This document shows, one piece after another, positions 16,827 to 28,295 of a DNA stretch of 35,927 bases. The notes under the pieces were generated by a model. It made no database searches, was not told where the DNA came from, and saw nothing but the letters and a program-made list of their open reading frames with translations. The stretch is from Krasilnikovozyma curviuscula (taxonomy: Eukaryota; Basidiomycota; Tremellomycetes; Cystofilobasidiales; Mrakiaceae), in contig MVAQ01000220.1 of the NCBI GenBank assembly GCA_014825775.1, forward strand, positions 1 through 35,927. The letters are read 5' to 3'. The first letter of the stretch is position 1, and each line of letters opens with the position of its first letter. Made by a program: the position numbers and the translations under genes.

Positions 16827-19408
16827 ATGACATCGTGGGCTCGTCGACAGAGCATCTTGCAGTTCACCGATCTTGCTTTCTCCGTGAAATCCAAACAAGG
16901 TGAAAAGAAGCTTATCGACGGTGTCACTGTATCTGCTAAGTCAGGAGAACTTCTTGGTTAGTATTACAATGCAGCTGTATTACGTTCGCGACTTTAGTGA
17001 TTATTTCATTTCCTTCACGTGTATGCAGCTATTATGGGCCCTTCGGGCGCAGGTGAGTCTTGTACCCAATAGTACAGATATAAACAGTGCGACTGACTAA
17101 GTATTTTCAACTTTTCAGGAAAATCCACTCTTCTCGACTTGATGAGCGGTCGCAAAACTTCTGAACAAGGTTCTGTCGTTTTGAATGGGGAGCGAATAAC
17201 AGCTAAAGCGATGGCGACAATTTCGTACTTATCCACATTTGATGGTCCCACCAATCACCTATACTTACTCATTTTCTCTTCTATAAGATCTTTCGTGGAA
17301 CAGGAAGATTCTTTAATCGGTGTGCTCACGGTACGAGAAACCATCACCTATGCTGCACGCCTCTCTATGCCAGACGAAGACATCAAGTTCATCAACAACA
17401 GAGTGGAAGAACTCATCAAGCTGCTTGGTCTTTCTTCGTGTCAACAGGTCAAGATTGGAAGTGCTATTTCAAGGGGTATATCCGGTGGTCAAAGACGTAG
17501 AGTCAGTATCGCATGTTCGATTGTGACGTATCCGTAAGTGTACTGTCCCCTTCCGTTCCCGTGCAGTATAGAATAACTTACGCTAAACCTTTCAACCTCA
17601 TTTGAAAATCAATAGCCGTATTCTCTATCTCGATGAACCAACCTCCGGGCTGGACGCGACATCAGCCAAAGAGGTGATGCGATTAGTCAAAAACCTTGCA
17701 GCCAACGAAAGTATTATCGTTCTCGCAACCATCCATCAACCTTCAATCGAAATCATCTCTTTTTTCTCTAAGCTTTTATTGCTCAGCTCAGGGATGACGG
17801 TGTATTGCGGTGAAGTCAATGCATTAGCGAGTGTCATGGAAGAGTTCGGGAAGCCAGTTCCTCAATTCGTAGGTCTTTGGTTACCACACTTTTCTTAAGA
17901 TTTTCAAAGTCTTTTTGAGACTTCACTTACGTATTTCCGTATTTCTTTGTGAAAGGTCAATCCTGCAGACGCTGTCCTGGAGCTTGTGAACACAGATTTC
18001 GCAGACACAAATGAGTCTTCATCCCACGCTCGAGATAACAGTAAGGAGGATCAAGCTGTGGCATTCCGCTTGTTCTGCCAAGTTCACCCTTCCAACGCTC
18101 CGGCTCTGCAGACTACAACTGCTCTTGAAAAAACTGAAAGTCTTCATCTGGAAAAAAACAATAGTCGATCAAAGCTTTGGAAGCATGTCATCATCCTGTC
18201 TGAGAGAAGTGTTTTGAACTATGCTAGGTTAGTCTCGTCTTCACAGTTATCAATTTTTGGTCATCTAAGGATGCCAACATCAACATTCATACTCATACCT
18301 ACACAGAAATCTACTCGCCTACGGTATCAGACTTGGGATGTATTGCGGCATGGGCTTTATGTTGGCTGTGATTTGGATTCATGTTGGGACCGATGCTTCT
18401 AGAATTAACGATAGACTCTCTGTACACTTCTTCTGTGTGGCTTTTCTTGCTTTCAGTGAGTTTCTCAATCATCTGGATTGTCATTATGATCCATTTGCAA
18501 TTGGTTTCACTGATTTTTTTTGTTCATATTCGCGCTTTATTAGTGTCCGTTGCTGGTATTCCAAGTTGTGAGTTTCTGGTTCGACTTTAACCCACTCATC
18601 ATTACTCATGTTCTAAGTACTAATTTTCATTCCTTCTCCTAACAGTTCTAGAGGAACGTGCTGTCTTTAAGAAAGAGCGAGCCAATGGCCTATACGGTAC
18701 ACTCCCATTCGTCCTCTCCAACTCTCTCATCAACATCCCGTTCCTCTTCATCTGCACTCTGCTCTTCATGCTCATCATGTACTTTGGGGTCGGTCTCCAC
18801 CCCTCCGCTCCCAACTTCTTCCGTTACCTAGGCTTCCTCTTCCTCGCCTTGTACACAGCAGAGAGTCAAGTAGTCTTAGTCGCCGCCATACTCCCTATTT
18901 TCGTAGCATCGTTGGCTATCTCAGCTTTTTTAAATGGGTTCTGGATGAGCGTTGGAGGTTATTTCTTAAAGTCGAGAAGTCTGCCGAGATTTTGGTACTA
19001 CTCGTTTCATTGGATGGACTATCAAACGTATGCTTTCGAGTTACTTACAGTTGTAAGTCATCTCATGCCCATTTTATTTCTGGTGTTGGGATTGATGTAA
19101 CTATTGACGCTTTTCTTTAGTCTGATTTACAAGGCCTTACCTTCCAATGCTCTAATGGTGTTGCGTGTCCTTACCCGTCAACATCTCTCACTGAGGTCAC
19201 TGGTAACGAAGTCATCACCTATCTTGGTATGAATGGAATCAACTATGGTGTTTATACTGCCATTCTCATTGGCATCATTGTTGTTTACAGAACTGCGTAA
19301 GTTGTGGTTGGATTTTTTGTTGTTTGTTTGGCAGGATGAGATTCGGGTACTGATTTGGGTTTTTCAACGAACCGTAGACTTTACATTTCTTTGAAATTAT
19401 CTAAATAA
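16827..19408 (+). CDS. ABCG (White/ABCG2-type) half transporter
   Basis: ATP-driven membrane exporter with one nucleotide-binding domain followed by one transmembrane domain; half transporters of this type dimerise. It starts at ATG 16827 and needs about ten introns. The NBD has Walker A GPSGAGKS (split over a 24-nt exon at about 17029-17052), Q-loop FVEQEDSLIGVLTVRET, signature ISGGQRRRV, Walker B ILYLDEPTSGLD and H-loop IHQPS. NPADAVLELVNTDF links to an acidic/basic region. The ABC2 membrane domain follows (NLLAYGIRLGMYCG, SFLEERAVFKKERANGLYG, FWMSVGGYFL), with an extracellular loop near the C-terminus containing two cysteines and a last helix (YTAILIGIIVVY). A final short exon (19378-19408) ends in LYISLKLSK. 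All catalytic motifs are present, so it looks intact. Substrate unknown. Confidence 0.88.
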
Positions 19409-20326
19409 TTACTCCATCAAAGTTGTTGTCAAAACCACACTTTTTGGTGCAATTTCAATGCAGTGGGCCACATATTGAATTCTTGTTGACTCTCAATTAG
19501 TCAAATAGTTCTGGAACGTCTTGCTGAAATTTATATTTTTAACTCGCTGATTTGCATCTATCTGCCTGATCTCTCACGCAAGACATATACATTCGTGGTC
19601 ACGCCGGCATGAGATTGATCAACCGTCACCTACTTTGCTGGTGTTGAATGTATTGAAAAAGAAATAAATTCGGCATTTATTTAAGTCCGAGAAGGAAATT
19701 GTTATGATTTCGTGGCTTGAGGATTTAAAAAGATCGTTAGTTCTTTCGTGGTTTACATTGTTCTTGCGCTGGACTAGATTTGAAATGTACGCAGCTTGTT
19801 TACATTTGATGTAAGCGATGTCATCGCAGGACTTTACAAACTCCCAAGGGCTATTTCTCTCTTTCTATCCCAGATCCTATACCAATTTTTTAATAAGGTC
19901 GTGACTGACTTTGACACGCAATTACGCACGGCAACTGCACCTACAAAGGCGTACATGTCCCCCCTTCTCTAGATTTTAAGATTCTTTTGGTCGTTGCAAA
20001 GCACAAGCCACTGTTTTGATTCTGAACCTGAGTTTTAGGTGGTCGTACGCAAAATTAGTTCCATCAAACTGCACCTTTTCCGTGTGGATGGGCATTGTAG
20101 CTTAGCCCAGGCGCTGGTTGTTATTCAAATGTGTACCCACAAGCATTTTTGTAGCAGGAATAATGACTGACAGCCCAGCAGAAAACCTGTCCCATCACCA
20201 AACCAATTAAAGTAAAGTGTCGCTTTCCATGTGAAGTCCCATTGCCTGGCCTTCAGATTTACTCCACTTCCGCCGCCTTTTTGCTATTTCCAAACTATCA
20301 ACATCTTAACCGCGAGAGTCTTCGAC
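19409..20326. other. Intergenic, no gene seen
   Basis: About 900 bases between the ABC transporter and SFM1. AT-rich at first, then mixed. I find no ORF with codon bias, no tRNA and no repeat shared with the rest of the window. It holds the 3' region of the transporter and the promoter of SFM1. Confidence 0.5.
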
Positions 20327-21507
20327 ATGGCGACATCCTTTAAGCCCGCTCAGTTTGTGATTGAACATATGGAAGAGGACGATGAGGAAACCAAGGCACT
20401 TCCAGGGTGGGTCATTGTGAGTTAGCTAGATTTCCTACTTCCGCTGATGGGATGGTTGTGTGCCTAGAAGCAGCAGTTGACTTAGTAGAATTATTTGTTA
20501 ACTTCTTCTTGTCCTCTTTGTCTCTCTTTGTTACTGTAGCTTGAGTACAGCGTGAGTCGAATACCCATCTGGACCTCATAAATTTTCTCTCGGCAGAGCC
20601 ACTTACTGCCTTTTCTTTTGTTGATGGTACTCTCGTCAGCACATGCTTTCCCTCGCACCTTCAACCTCAACAGTCCACTTTACTTCCCTTTCCTCCTCAA
20701 CACAAGCGTCCCTCTCCATGACCCTCAAGCCGTCAACGTCCAAAGCAGCGATGCCCCAGCCGCACCGGATACCCATTTTGGACCTACTCCAGCAAAACAA
20801 CGTCCCTCTTGAGAAATGTTGCCTTTTAGACCCTAGAGCTGAGAAGGAGATCAGTGTCGAGGATGGTGAGGGGGAGGATGCATTTGAATACTATCTGTTT
20901 GGCGGAATCCTTGGTTAGTTTGGTTTCCCCAGTTGTCTTCAAGACGTCATGCAGAGCTACTCGTCGGTAGTTTGAGTGGATTCAAAGAGAGAATTTTACT
21001 CATTCTCATCGTCTTTTCACCTTGGCTGATCTTTCCTCAGGAGACGATCCTCCCCTCGACAGAACGTCAGCTCTCCGTAAACTTGGATTTCCTAGCCGAC
21101 ACTTAGGACCCATTCAAATGACCACAGACACTGCACTAGGAGTCGTTGCTGAAGTTGTCTGTAATAAGAGTACGTTTCTGATTCATCGTCCTATCGCCGT
21201 CTGTATGACGTTGGCTGACGGCTTTCGTTCTTTTCATTTGATTTATTCGAACTGTGATTGCTCTTACAACGTTATTTCTTCAACCACCTTCACCAACACA
21301 CCTTCCCCTTCTGATCTGCTGCCTCTAGCTCCCCTCTCCAAAATTCCAATGATCGACCACCCTACAATCACCTTCAACGACAAAGAGTCGGTCGAGATGC
21401 CCTTCATTTACATTGAGGATCTGCCTTCTAACCCTGGCCAACCCAAGCTTCCGCCTGGAATGCGAGAACACCTGAAAAAGGATCTGGAGAGGAGTTTTGA
21501 GTTTTAG
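20327..21507 (+). CDS. SFM1: SPOUT-type protein arginine methyltransferase SFM1
   Basis: Homologue of yeast Sfm1, a SPOUT-fold methyltransferase that methylates an arginine of ribosomal protein uS3 (established for yeast). Five exons (20327-20416, 20540-20551, 20640-20913, 21041-21169, 21329-21507) join in frame to 227 residues, close to the family length. Recognisable blocks in order are FVIEHMEEDD, WVILEYSHML, CCLLDPRAEKEIS, YYLFGGILGDDPPLDRT, RKLGFPSRHLGPIQMTTDTA and VEMPFIYIED. The GGILGD and MTTDTA blocks form the cofactor-binding knot. The second exon is only 12 nt (LEYS) and is required to complete the most conserved N-terminal motif. The last intron is unusually long for this locus (159 nt). 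Looks intact. Confidence 0.9.
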
Positions 21508-22082
21508 GCTCAGCTGCAGAGTCGATTCTGCTTTGCTGGTGTAGGGCGGAGTACTACTTTGACAGGTCATTGCGCAACAACCGGTTTTCATGTTACATTC
21601 TTGAGATATATCCAGTTGTCAACCTGGAGTGTCACCTTGTTGCAAGCGCGATGATGTTGGGTGGAGTGGTGCCGCCTCTTGACTGTTGAGGTTCCCACTG
21701 GGACCGGTCGCGACTACAATGGCCTCTCTTAGAGGTAGCATGACCTGTGAGTCACATTCAGTGGTGCTGTTGATAGTTTCTCATTCTTTTCTTGTTTGAA
21801 GATTCAATTTCAAGCATCACTTGAATAGTGTAATTCATCCACAATCAACCGATCTCAGCCCTCTCCCTCGCTTTCTGGCTGATTTGCCTCAAAGATCTTG
21901 TTCACCTCGCAAATAATTCTCCTAAAATAAATAAAGTTCTCCCATACTTTTCCGTGGTGTCTTCGCAAGCTCGATCTCGTCCGCCACGCCTCCCGTCCAG
22001 AAGCGCCTCTCAGCTGAGGCGACCGGATTTTCTTTCCTGTCAACCACGCACTGCTTGAGATAAAATATCTAGAACGAGCAAG
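21508..22082. other. Intergenic, no gene seen
   Basis: About 575 bases between SFM1 and the zinc transporter. It contains pyrimidine-rich stretches typical of fungal promoters near 21930-22070 and no supported ORF. Confidence 0.5.
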
Positions 22083-24613
22083 ATGGGGTTTGGTAAAGAA
22101 GCTCGACTGATAACCCTGTTGGCCATTGACATTGTCTTCTTCTTTGTCGAAATCATCGTCGGTCAGTCCAGATCCCTTGGCTGTGGGCAGTTTTTCTCAG
22201 TGTCGCTGACGACCGATTGAACATTCATTCAGGTTATACCGTTGGATCCATCGCCCTTGTCGCAGACAGGTGAGTCTCATTCACCTCCTTTGTCGTTGTC
22301 AAACTGAAGCTTACTCTTAATATTTGTGTGCTGCCAGTTTCCACATGCTCAAGTAAGCCACGCACAGGACACTCCCTATCTGTGTCCCACACACCCATTT
22401 ATTCAAGGACTTCTCTGTCCACTTTTCTTTCTTTCTAACAGCGATGTGATTTCCCTCCTTGTCGCTCTCTACGCCATCAAGTTAGCAACAGCAGGCTCCA
22501 CCGCCAAATACTCGTCAGTCTCCCGTCATTTGCCTTTCCTATGTGCATTCAGCACCTTACTGACTATTTCCCTTTTTAAACATGCAGGTATGGCTGGCAG
22601 GTTTGTGTTTGCATTTACATAGTCGTCGCTTCCCCTTCGGTCTAACAAAGCTCCTTTCGCACCGCCTGTTGCAGCGAGCTGAAATTCTGGGAGCCCTCAT
22701 CAACGGCGTCTTTCTCCTCGCCCTCTGCTTTAGTCTGTTCCTGGAGTGTATCGAGAGAACTGTCAATGTCCAAGGTGAGTTTTCTTTCGTTTCCTTATCA
22801 CTCGTTGAAGGTGGGGTGTGGCTTTCGTCGTTATGGCTGAGTACTCCGGCTTGGGGGTAGAGCATCCGATTGTTGAATTGATACCCAATGTTTAGTATCA
22901 ACGTGGGCCCTCTATGCACAAAGAGTGGTCTAAACCTCAGCATCATTTATTTCTGTTCATTTATTGTCCTGTTGACTGAATCGTAACTGACCCCGGACTT
23001 TTCGCCTTAACCGCAATTGCCTACTGTAGAAATGCAACGCCCCCTCCTTGTGGTCGGTGTTGGCTCTTTTGGTCTCCTTTCAAACATTGTGGGCTTATTC
23101 CTTTTCCACGGTAAGCATTGCCTTCTCTCATTTGCGCCAAGCTGAAAAGTACTATGTTAAATACCGACTGTGTCTGCCCACATCACAGATCACGGTCATG
23201 GCGGACACTCGCATGGTGGACACAGCCATGGGCATGATCATGGACACAATGAAGCAACAACACCAAAAGCTGTAGCGTCAGAGACTGCACCGCTTCTTCA
23301 AGGCTCGCACGAACGCTCGTCCTCCCGTGGCCATAAACGCACTCAGTCTAAATCCCACTCAAGAACACGTACCGACTCCATTGGATCGCTTTATAACCAT
23401 CCAGCTCAGATCCGATCCAGTGTGATTGCCTCAGCCAACGAGTACCGCATCGCCGAGCAGGACGCGGGGGCCATCGAGGAGTTGAATGGGGACTCTCCCT
23501 CCCACGAGGGTCACGCCCATGATGATGCTCATGCAGCCCCAGCGACCAAAGGCTATGGCTCGACAACGAACGGACACTCTCACTCTCACGAAGGACATGA
23601 CCACCACTCACATGACCCGACTCACCCGCACGAACACAGCCATGCGTTGCACACACACAATGGTGGAACACACGACCACTCACATGAAGAAACTGGCTCC
23701 CACGGCGGGCATGGTGGGCATGGTCATGGAAGTATGAACATGCAGGGTGTTTTCTTGCATGTCCTAGGTAAGATTCAAGCGTTGGTTTGCGCCGATGCAA
23801 GCGTGTGGACTGACGAGAGTCACCATTCTCATACTTTGTGTGCATTTTTACGATAGGTGATGCCCTTGGAAATGTTGGAGTTATTGCTGCTGGTCTCGTC
23901 ATTGCTTTCTGCAAAGGTTCCTGGAGGTACGTAACTTGTGCTGTGCCTCTCCTGGCGCTTTTACTTTTTTTTCGTCTTTTTTTTTCTAATTCATCTTAAC
24001 TCTCATGGAGCAATACTTACCGTGTTCTTTCCCAGATTCTACTTCGATCCTTTGATCTCGCTCATCATCACCATCATCATCTTCTCTTCTGCGTTGCCTC
24101 TCGTCAGAAGTGCATCCTTCATTTTACTCCAAGCCGTTCCCAGCACCATCTCATTGGACAGTGTCAGGCGATCTATCTTGGAAGTTGACGGTGTTGTTGG
24201 TGTTCACGAGGTATGTGTCCAATCCACTCCCTTCTTTTAGATCTCGTTGATTTCCCCTCACTAACGTGATGCCCGTTGGCATGACCTAGCTTCATGTCTG
24301 GCAACTCTCGGAATCCAAGATTGTCGCCTCGGTTCACGTTCTTGTTGGAAAGAAAGACTACATGCCGTTGGTCGCCAACATCCGAAAAAAATTGCACGCT
24401 TTTGGGATTCACAGCGCGACGATTCAGCCTGAACTCTCCCTTTTCAACACCCCTGACGAGGTTTCTGCAATTTCTGGATTCGCAGACCCTAGTGACTGCT
24501 TAGTCGCTTGCTCAGCGCCTGACGGAGCGAACTGCGAGGACGCTCAATGTTGCGCTCCACCTGCGTCTGCAGTCGGTGCAATCATCGCTGCTAGTAGTCC
24601 GATAAGCGACTAG
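22083..24613 (+). CDS. CDF zinc transporter (Zrc1/Cot1-like)
   Basis: Cation diffusion facilitator that moves Zn2+ (and possibly Co2+) out of the cytosol into the vacuole or another organelle by proton antiport. It starts at ATG 22083 and has eleven exons. Helix 2 carries the metal site HMLND and helix 5 carries HVLGDALGN (both HxxxD). SYGWQRAEILGA precedes helix 3. Between helices 4 and 5 is a long cytosolic loop of about 190 residues with two separate His-rich blocks (about 23189-23260 and 23505-23735). The C-terminal domain has VHELHVWQLS, typical of CDF proteins. The tail ends in a Cys cluster (C-x3-C-x8-C-x4-CC, 24499-24559), a possible extra metal site. Two exons are tiny: 22338-22352 (15 nt, carrying the HxxxD histidine) and 22588-22600 (13 nt, YGWQ). 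Looks intact. Confidence 0.9.
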
Positions 24614-25209
24614 ATGGGCGGTCTCTTTTATAATTTTCGTCATACGTGTCGCTCTTTTGTTATGTCTGGTCCTTAGTTCTGCAAGATCACCTGATCTGAC
24701 CGCCGTCAATTTGTCAATGCGTTCGTCGTGCCTGCAATGCACTTTGATCTAGCTGCTCTTATTCATTCTTATTACTCTTTTTTTTTTTTTTTGATACTCC
24801 CGAATCCATCTATTTGAGTGTAGGTGACCATTCCTACAGTAAGGACGCTCCCGTTTTCTTCTGCTAATGTTCTAATGATCTTTTATCGTGAAGATTTACT
24901 TTCAGGATTTTGAAACCTAATCTACAGCTCCGGACAATATCGCAAATAGTATTGCATATCTTACAATAGTCTGTCACCATTTAGGCTTGTGCCAGTTCAC
25001 TTGGTGAAAGGCGACCAAGCTCTTGGCGGAATCATCAATTTGAGCCGGCGGCTTGGGAGAGATGGGATATCCCTCTTTGTCACATTTCTTAGTCACAAAG
25101 AGGGTGGCTGAAAGGAGACTGCTCTTTCACGTTTCTCTGCACTCCCTTCTTTATAAAAGGTGTTGCTGACTTTCGCCCTTTACAACCGAATTCGCTCTCA
25201 GTCAAAACA
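24614..25209. promoter_or_regulatory. Promoter region of the GPI-protein gene
   Basis: About 600 bases without a gene. It holds a 15-base T tract (24778-24792), an inverted repeat of an HMG-type word (25071-25104) and a canonical TATA box (TATAAAAGG, 25152-25160) placed 50-58 bases before the ATG at 25210. The order IR, TATA, ATG makes this one of the clearest promoters in the window. Confidence 0.55.
25071..25104. promoter_or_regulatory. Inverted repeat CCCTCTTTGT...ACAAAGAGGG
   Basis: Two 10-bp arms, perfectly complementary, with a 14-base gap, about 50 bases upstream of the TATA box. Each arm contains ACAAAG, the core recognised by HMG-box proteins. The Ustilago Prf1 pheromone response element is ACAAAGGGA (established), and the word here (ACAAAGAGGG) is similar but not identical. 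A developmental or mating-type regulator is a possible reader. Confidence 0.45.
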
Positions 25210-26071
25210 ATGTTCTCTGGCTCCCCCTTGTATACCTGCACCGGTGTTCTGTTGGCTCTCTTTTCAGCATCTACCCTGTTTCACGGAGTAGTTTCACTCT
25301 CCTTAACATCATCTACTCCAGATGCCGTAGTCCCAGGAGAGCTCTTCGACATCGCCTGGTCGGGCGCGTCGCCATATGATTTTACCCTCAGGCTCGTCAA
25401 CTCAACGGGCCGAACAAAAGGTATCTACACTCTGGATCAAACTCTCAGGACAGACTGGTACATGGAGACAACGTTTCTTACTGTTGGTACTTACTTGTGA
25501 GCTCTCCGTCACAACACCTGCATTTCTTCAGTAAGGTCACTAACGGTGTGCAAGGTATTCACTCAGTACTTGGAACCTCACAGACTCAACTGGAGATTCT
25601 CTCTCTTCTACTGTAACCATGATAAATGAAGATGGATCCACCACTGGGGCAGTCACTATAACTAACAGTACGAGTGAGACGGCGACTTGGGGATCTCGCA
25701 CGCAGTGTCTCAACTGCCTTCAGTCTACCACACGCTCGACCGCCGGCATCGTGACTGGAACAGAAAAGGGGACTGCTTCTTATTCTCGTGCGGCTACCTT
25801 CACGGCGACTGCTTCTGCGCGTGGGACCTATGCCAGCGCTACCCGGCCTTCAAGTAACAGCTCTCGCATAGTCCAATTAGTTCCCACGCCAACAACTACC
25901 GTCGCTGCTGCTACTCAGAGCTCTGGTGCAGAGAGAGATCAAAGATTGTGAGTACTTTGACTCTCATTGAAGTTCGTAGGACTATTACCCAACGATTTTT
26001 CACGCCTCTTTTGTAGACAAATCTCAATCGCTGTTTGTGTATTGGTACTTGCTGCATCTTGTCTTTCCTGA
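25210..26071 (+). CDS. GPI-anchored Ser/Thr-rich secreted protein (Kre9/KNH-like)
   Basis: Three exons (25210-25497, about 25556-25946, and about 26018-26071) encode a protein with an N-terminal signal peptide (hydrophobic core GVLLALFSASTLFHG). It is followed by an immunoglobulin-like domain of the Kre9/KNH type (PGELFDIAWSGASPYDFTLR, then TTFLTVGTYLYSLSTW), found in fungal wall-associated GPI proteins. A Ser/Thr-rich stretch with several N-glycosylation sites and a CLNC pair comes next. The last exon supplies a hydrophobic tail (ISIAVCVLVLAASCLS) with no charged residues after it, a GPI-attachment signal. The 3' intron thus decides whether the protein is membrane-anchored or ends differently. 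Cell-surface location is well supported; the specific function is unknown. Confidence 0.75.
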
Positions 26072-26341
26072 CAAAATGGAATGTGAAACATTTGTGGATC
26101 TTTAGAGCACCGTATTGAACCGCATTTACGAGCGGATCAGCTATTTCTTTCACGTTGAAAACATCCTCTACAGGAATTTCTTCAATAAAAATACTTTCAG
26201 TAAAGCATGTGACTGGAAGTGTCGCAAAAAGACGTAGCCAACTAAGTTTGATGAAGCACAATCGTACATGGCAAGAAGTGTTCTTCATCTGATATGAAAG
26301 GCCAACTATGACGACCGTTTTCAACCACCACTGACATCGTC
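26072..26341. other. Convergent 3' region
   Basis: 270 bases between the stop codons of the GPI-protein gene and TFIIB. No supported coding sequence. Confidence 0.6.
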
Positions 26342-27640
26342 TTACTTAGGAAGCCTAGCCAAATCCGCTTTGCCTTTCTCCACCCAGTCCTTCGGAACGA
26401 GTTCCTCCCTCCTCTCAAACAACTGTCTGTATCTCGCCCTGACAGTACCCTCTGTCGTGTCGACCACCTCACAAATTTCTTTAGCCGTCTTCCCGACACC
26501 CCAAAGGTGCGTCATAAAATATAGCAGTACACCAATGACAGTGAGCGGTGAGCGGCCGTCGATGAGATGCAGCTCATACGACTTCCGGAGGACGTGGGCG
26601 CACGCGTCTGAGAACCCCCCACGCCAGTTTGAGCCGCCAAGGTTGGAGATGTATCGAGGCAGCATACGGATAATAGTTGATATCGTTGATGTCTGCAGCT
26701 CACTGTCATTGTGTTGGACAGGCACAAAGTCGGCGCTTGGTAAGGGGAGGATGGGTGCACTCGTGATTTCGGTGCCTGTGCTGTTGGCGGCGGCAGCAAT
26801 GACTTGCGCAGTGACCTGAGCGGGTGTTGGGAGTCCACCTGCTGGAACTCCAGATCCATCGGTGGCAGATGTTGCACCCTGGGAGATAGTCTTGACTTCA
26901 AATGCACGCTCGAGAATCTTGTAGCACTGGCCCAACAGTTTCTTCGGCACTCCAGTCAGATCGCATATTTCCCTGAATGTACGGGGTACACGACCCATTC
27001 TACAGGCGATAAATATGCACGAAGCGACGATGGCCTCGACAGGTTTACCTTTGAGAACCTGCTCCTCTGATGCTCGCTTGAACAGCTGCTTCGCGATGTC
27101 AGTCACTGTTTTGCCAAGGTTGATTCGGTCGGAGTGCTCGCTGATGAGAGAGTAGGCGGTCGAGAGGGATTTGTCAGTTTTGGTTGACGTTGACCGAGCG
27201 GCTCGTTGAAGCTCGCGAGAAAGTCCTGTGTTGCCATCACGGAATGAGATCGAGGTTTCAAAAGTTTCGGGGCCATCCATTGGGTTGGAAGCTTGTCCAA
27301 CACGAGAGGGATCGTCACCTTCGTCATTGGCGAATGTCTAGCAGGAATACAAGTCAGAGTTCAAACTGACCTGTGCAAGAGAAGCACTACAGGCACTCAC
27401 ACGCCATTCCGATCTCGTATCAACGATCCTGTCACCCAGCACCAACCCACAGCCACCACATACCAAGTCTCCACTACTGAACTCCTCAACAATCTCCTGC
27501 GGCGGGTACGGTGGACATTCGGGGCAAGCAAGGCGGACACTGAGGTCTCTTTCAAACGCTTTGGGCTGGACTTTTTTGGGTCCAGCCTGGAGAGAGGGAT
27601 TCGCTAAGGGAAATGGTTGGGCCGTGTATCCTGAAGCCAT
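26342..27640 (-). CDS. SUA7: Transcription initiation factor TFIIB
   Basis: General RNA polymerase II factor that bridges TBP and the polymerase and helps set the start site. Two exons (27401-27640 and 26342-27337, 63-nt intron) give 411 residues. The N-terminus carries the zinc ribbon (CPEC, then [18 protein letters not shown]) and the B-reader context ([18 protein letters not shown]). Two cyclin-like repeats follow ([30 protein letters not shown], then [16 protein letters not shown] and [15 protein letters not shown]). Between them is an Ala/Thr/Pro-rich insert of about 65 residues (about 26709-26890), so the protein is longer than yeast or human TFIIB. It is divergently transcribed from the 738-residue unknown protein. 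Looks intact. Confidence 0.93.
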
Positions 27641-28295
27641 TGTGGTTGAAGCTATGGGAAGGCTTGGGCTTCTGGTGGTCAAACGAGAGCGGACCAGGAA
27701 AAGTTAGGACTTGTTCACTTGTTGTAAACTTAGAGAAAGGGAATTTTACAGTAGAAAGGGTTGCTATTCTATACTTCGTGCTAACCAATCAAGGTGACGA
27801 AGAAAATCAGGCAACAGGAGTGGATTGCTGACTAAAGCAGACCGACCAACGAGAGAGGAACGGTAAACTCCATTTTTTTAACCAACCGACGAGGAGGGGA
27901 GGATACAGACCCAGTGAAACCAGTTGCACTACTACAGATCAATATATAATCGCTGTGGTAGACGAACCAGCACTGCAGAAGACAACGGGGGGACATGATT
28001 CAGTTCCTCCAGTTAAAGCTAGCAGGAGAAGGGGGACTGACCTGAAAACAACCAGAAAGATCGGATGGACTGGAAAGATTAAAGCTTCCTCTATTCCACT
28101 AAAGATAAAGAAGAAGAGAAGGAGAAATTTTGGACCGGTGTGGGTTGAGTCACCTTCGGCCTGCTTTTCGAATACCTGCCTCTGTTAGAGGTGAGCCACC
28201 ACCTGGCTCCAAAAATGAAGTGAACTGCATCGAAACTCTTGAGGACATCTCTTCTCGATCCTGTATACCCATCTGATAGATACTCTCTATCTGCA
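27641..28295. promoter_or_regulatory. Divergent promoter of TFIIB and the 738-residue protein
   Basis: 655 bases between two divergent start codons. An exon-like stretch ending at GAG|GTGAGCC (28189/28190) and an acceptor-like CTGATAG (28272-28278) could define a 5' untranslated intron for the plus-strand gene. Short stem-loops (CCTCTGTTAGAGG, 28182-28194) sit at that donor. No ORF here has coding character. Confidence 0.4.

Noticed and set aside
23348..23914. Long minus-strand ORF opposite the zinc transporter
   Set aside because: It is the shadow of the His-rich codons (CAY repeats) of the real gene; no start context, splice logic or family resemblance.
24778..24792. 15-base T tract as an element poly-A tail on the minus strand
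   Set aside because: No target-site duplication or retroelement body next to it; T tracts are common in fungal promoters and 3' regions.
28150..28215. tRNA- or SINE-like segment upstream of the 738-residue gene (TTCGAATAC, GAGGTGAGCC)
   Set aside because: A cloverleaf cannot be drawn; the GTGAGCC is better read as a possible splice donor in the 5' untranslated region.
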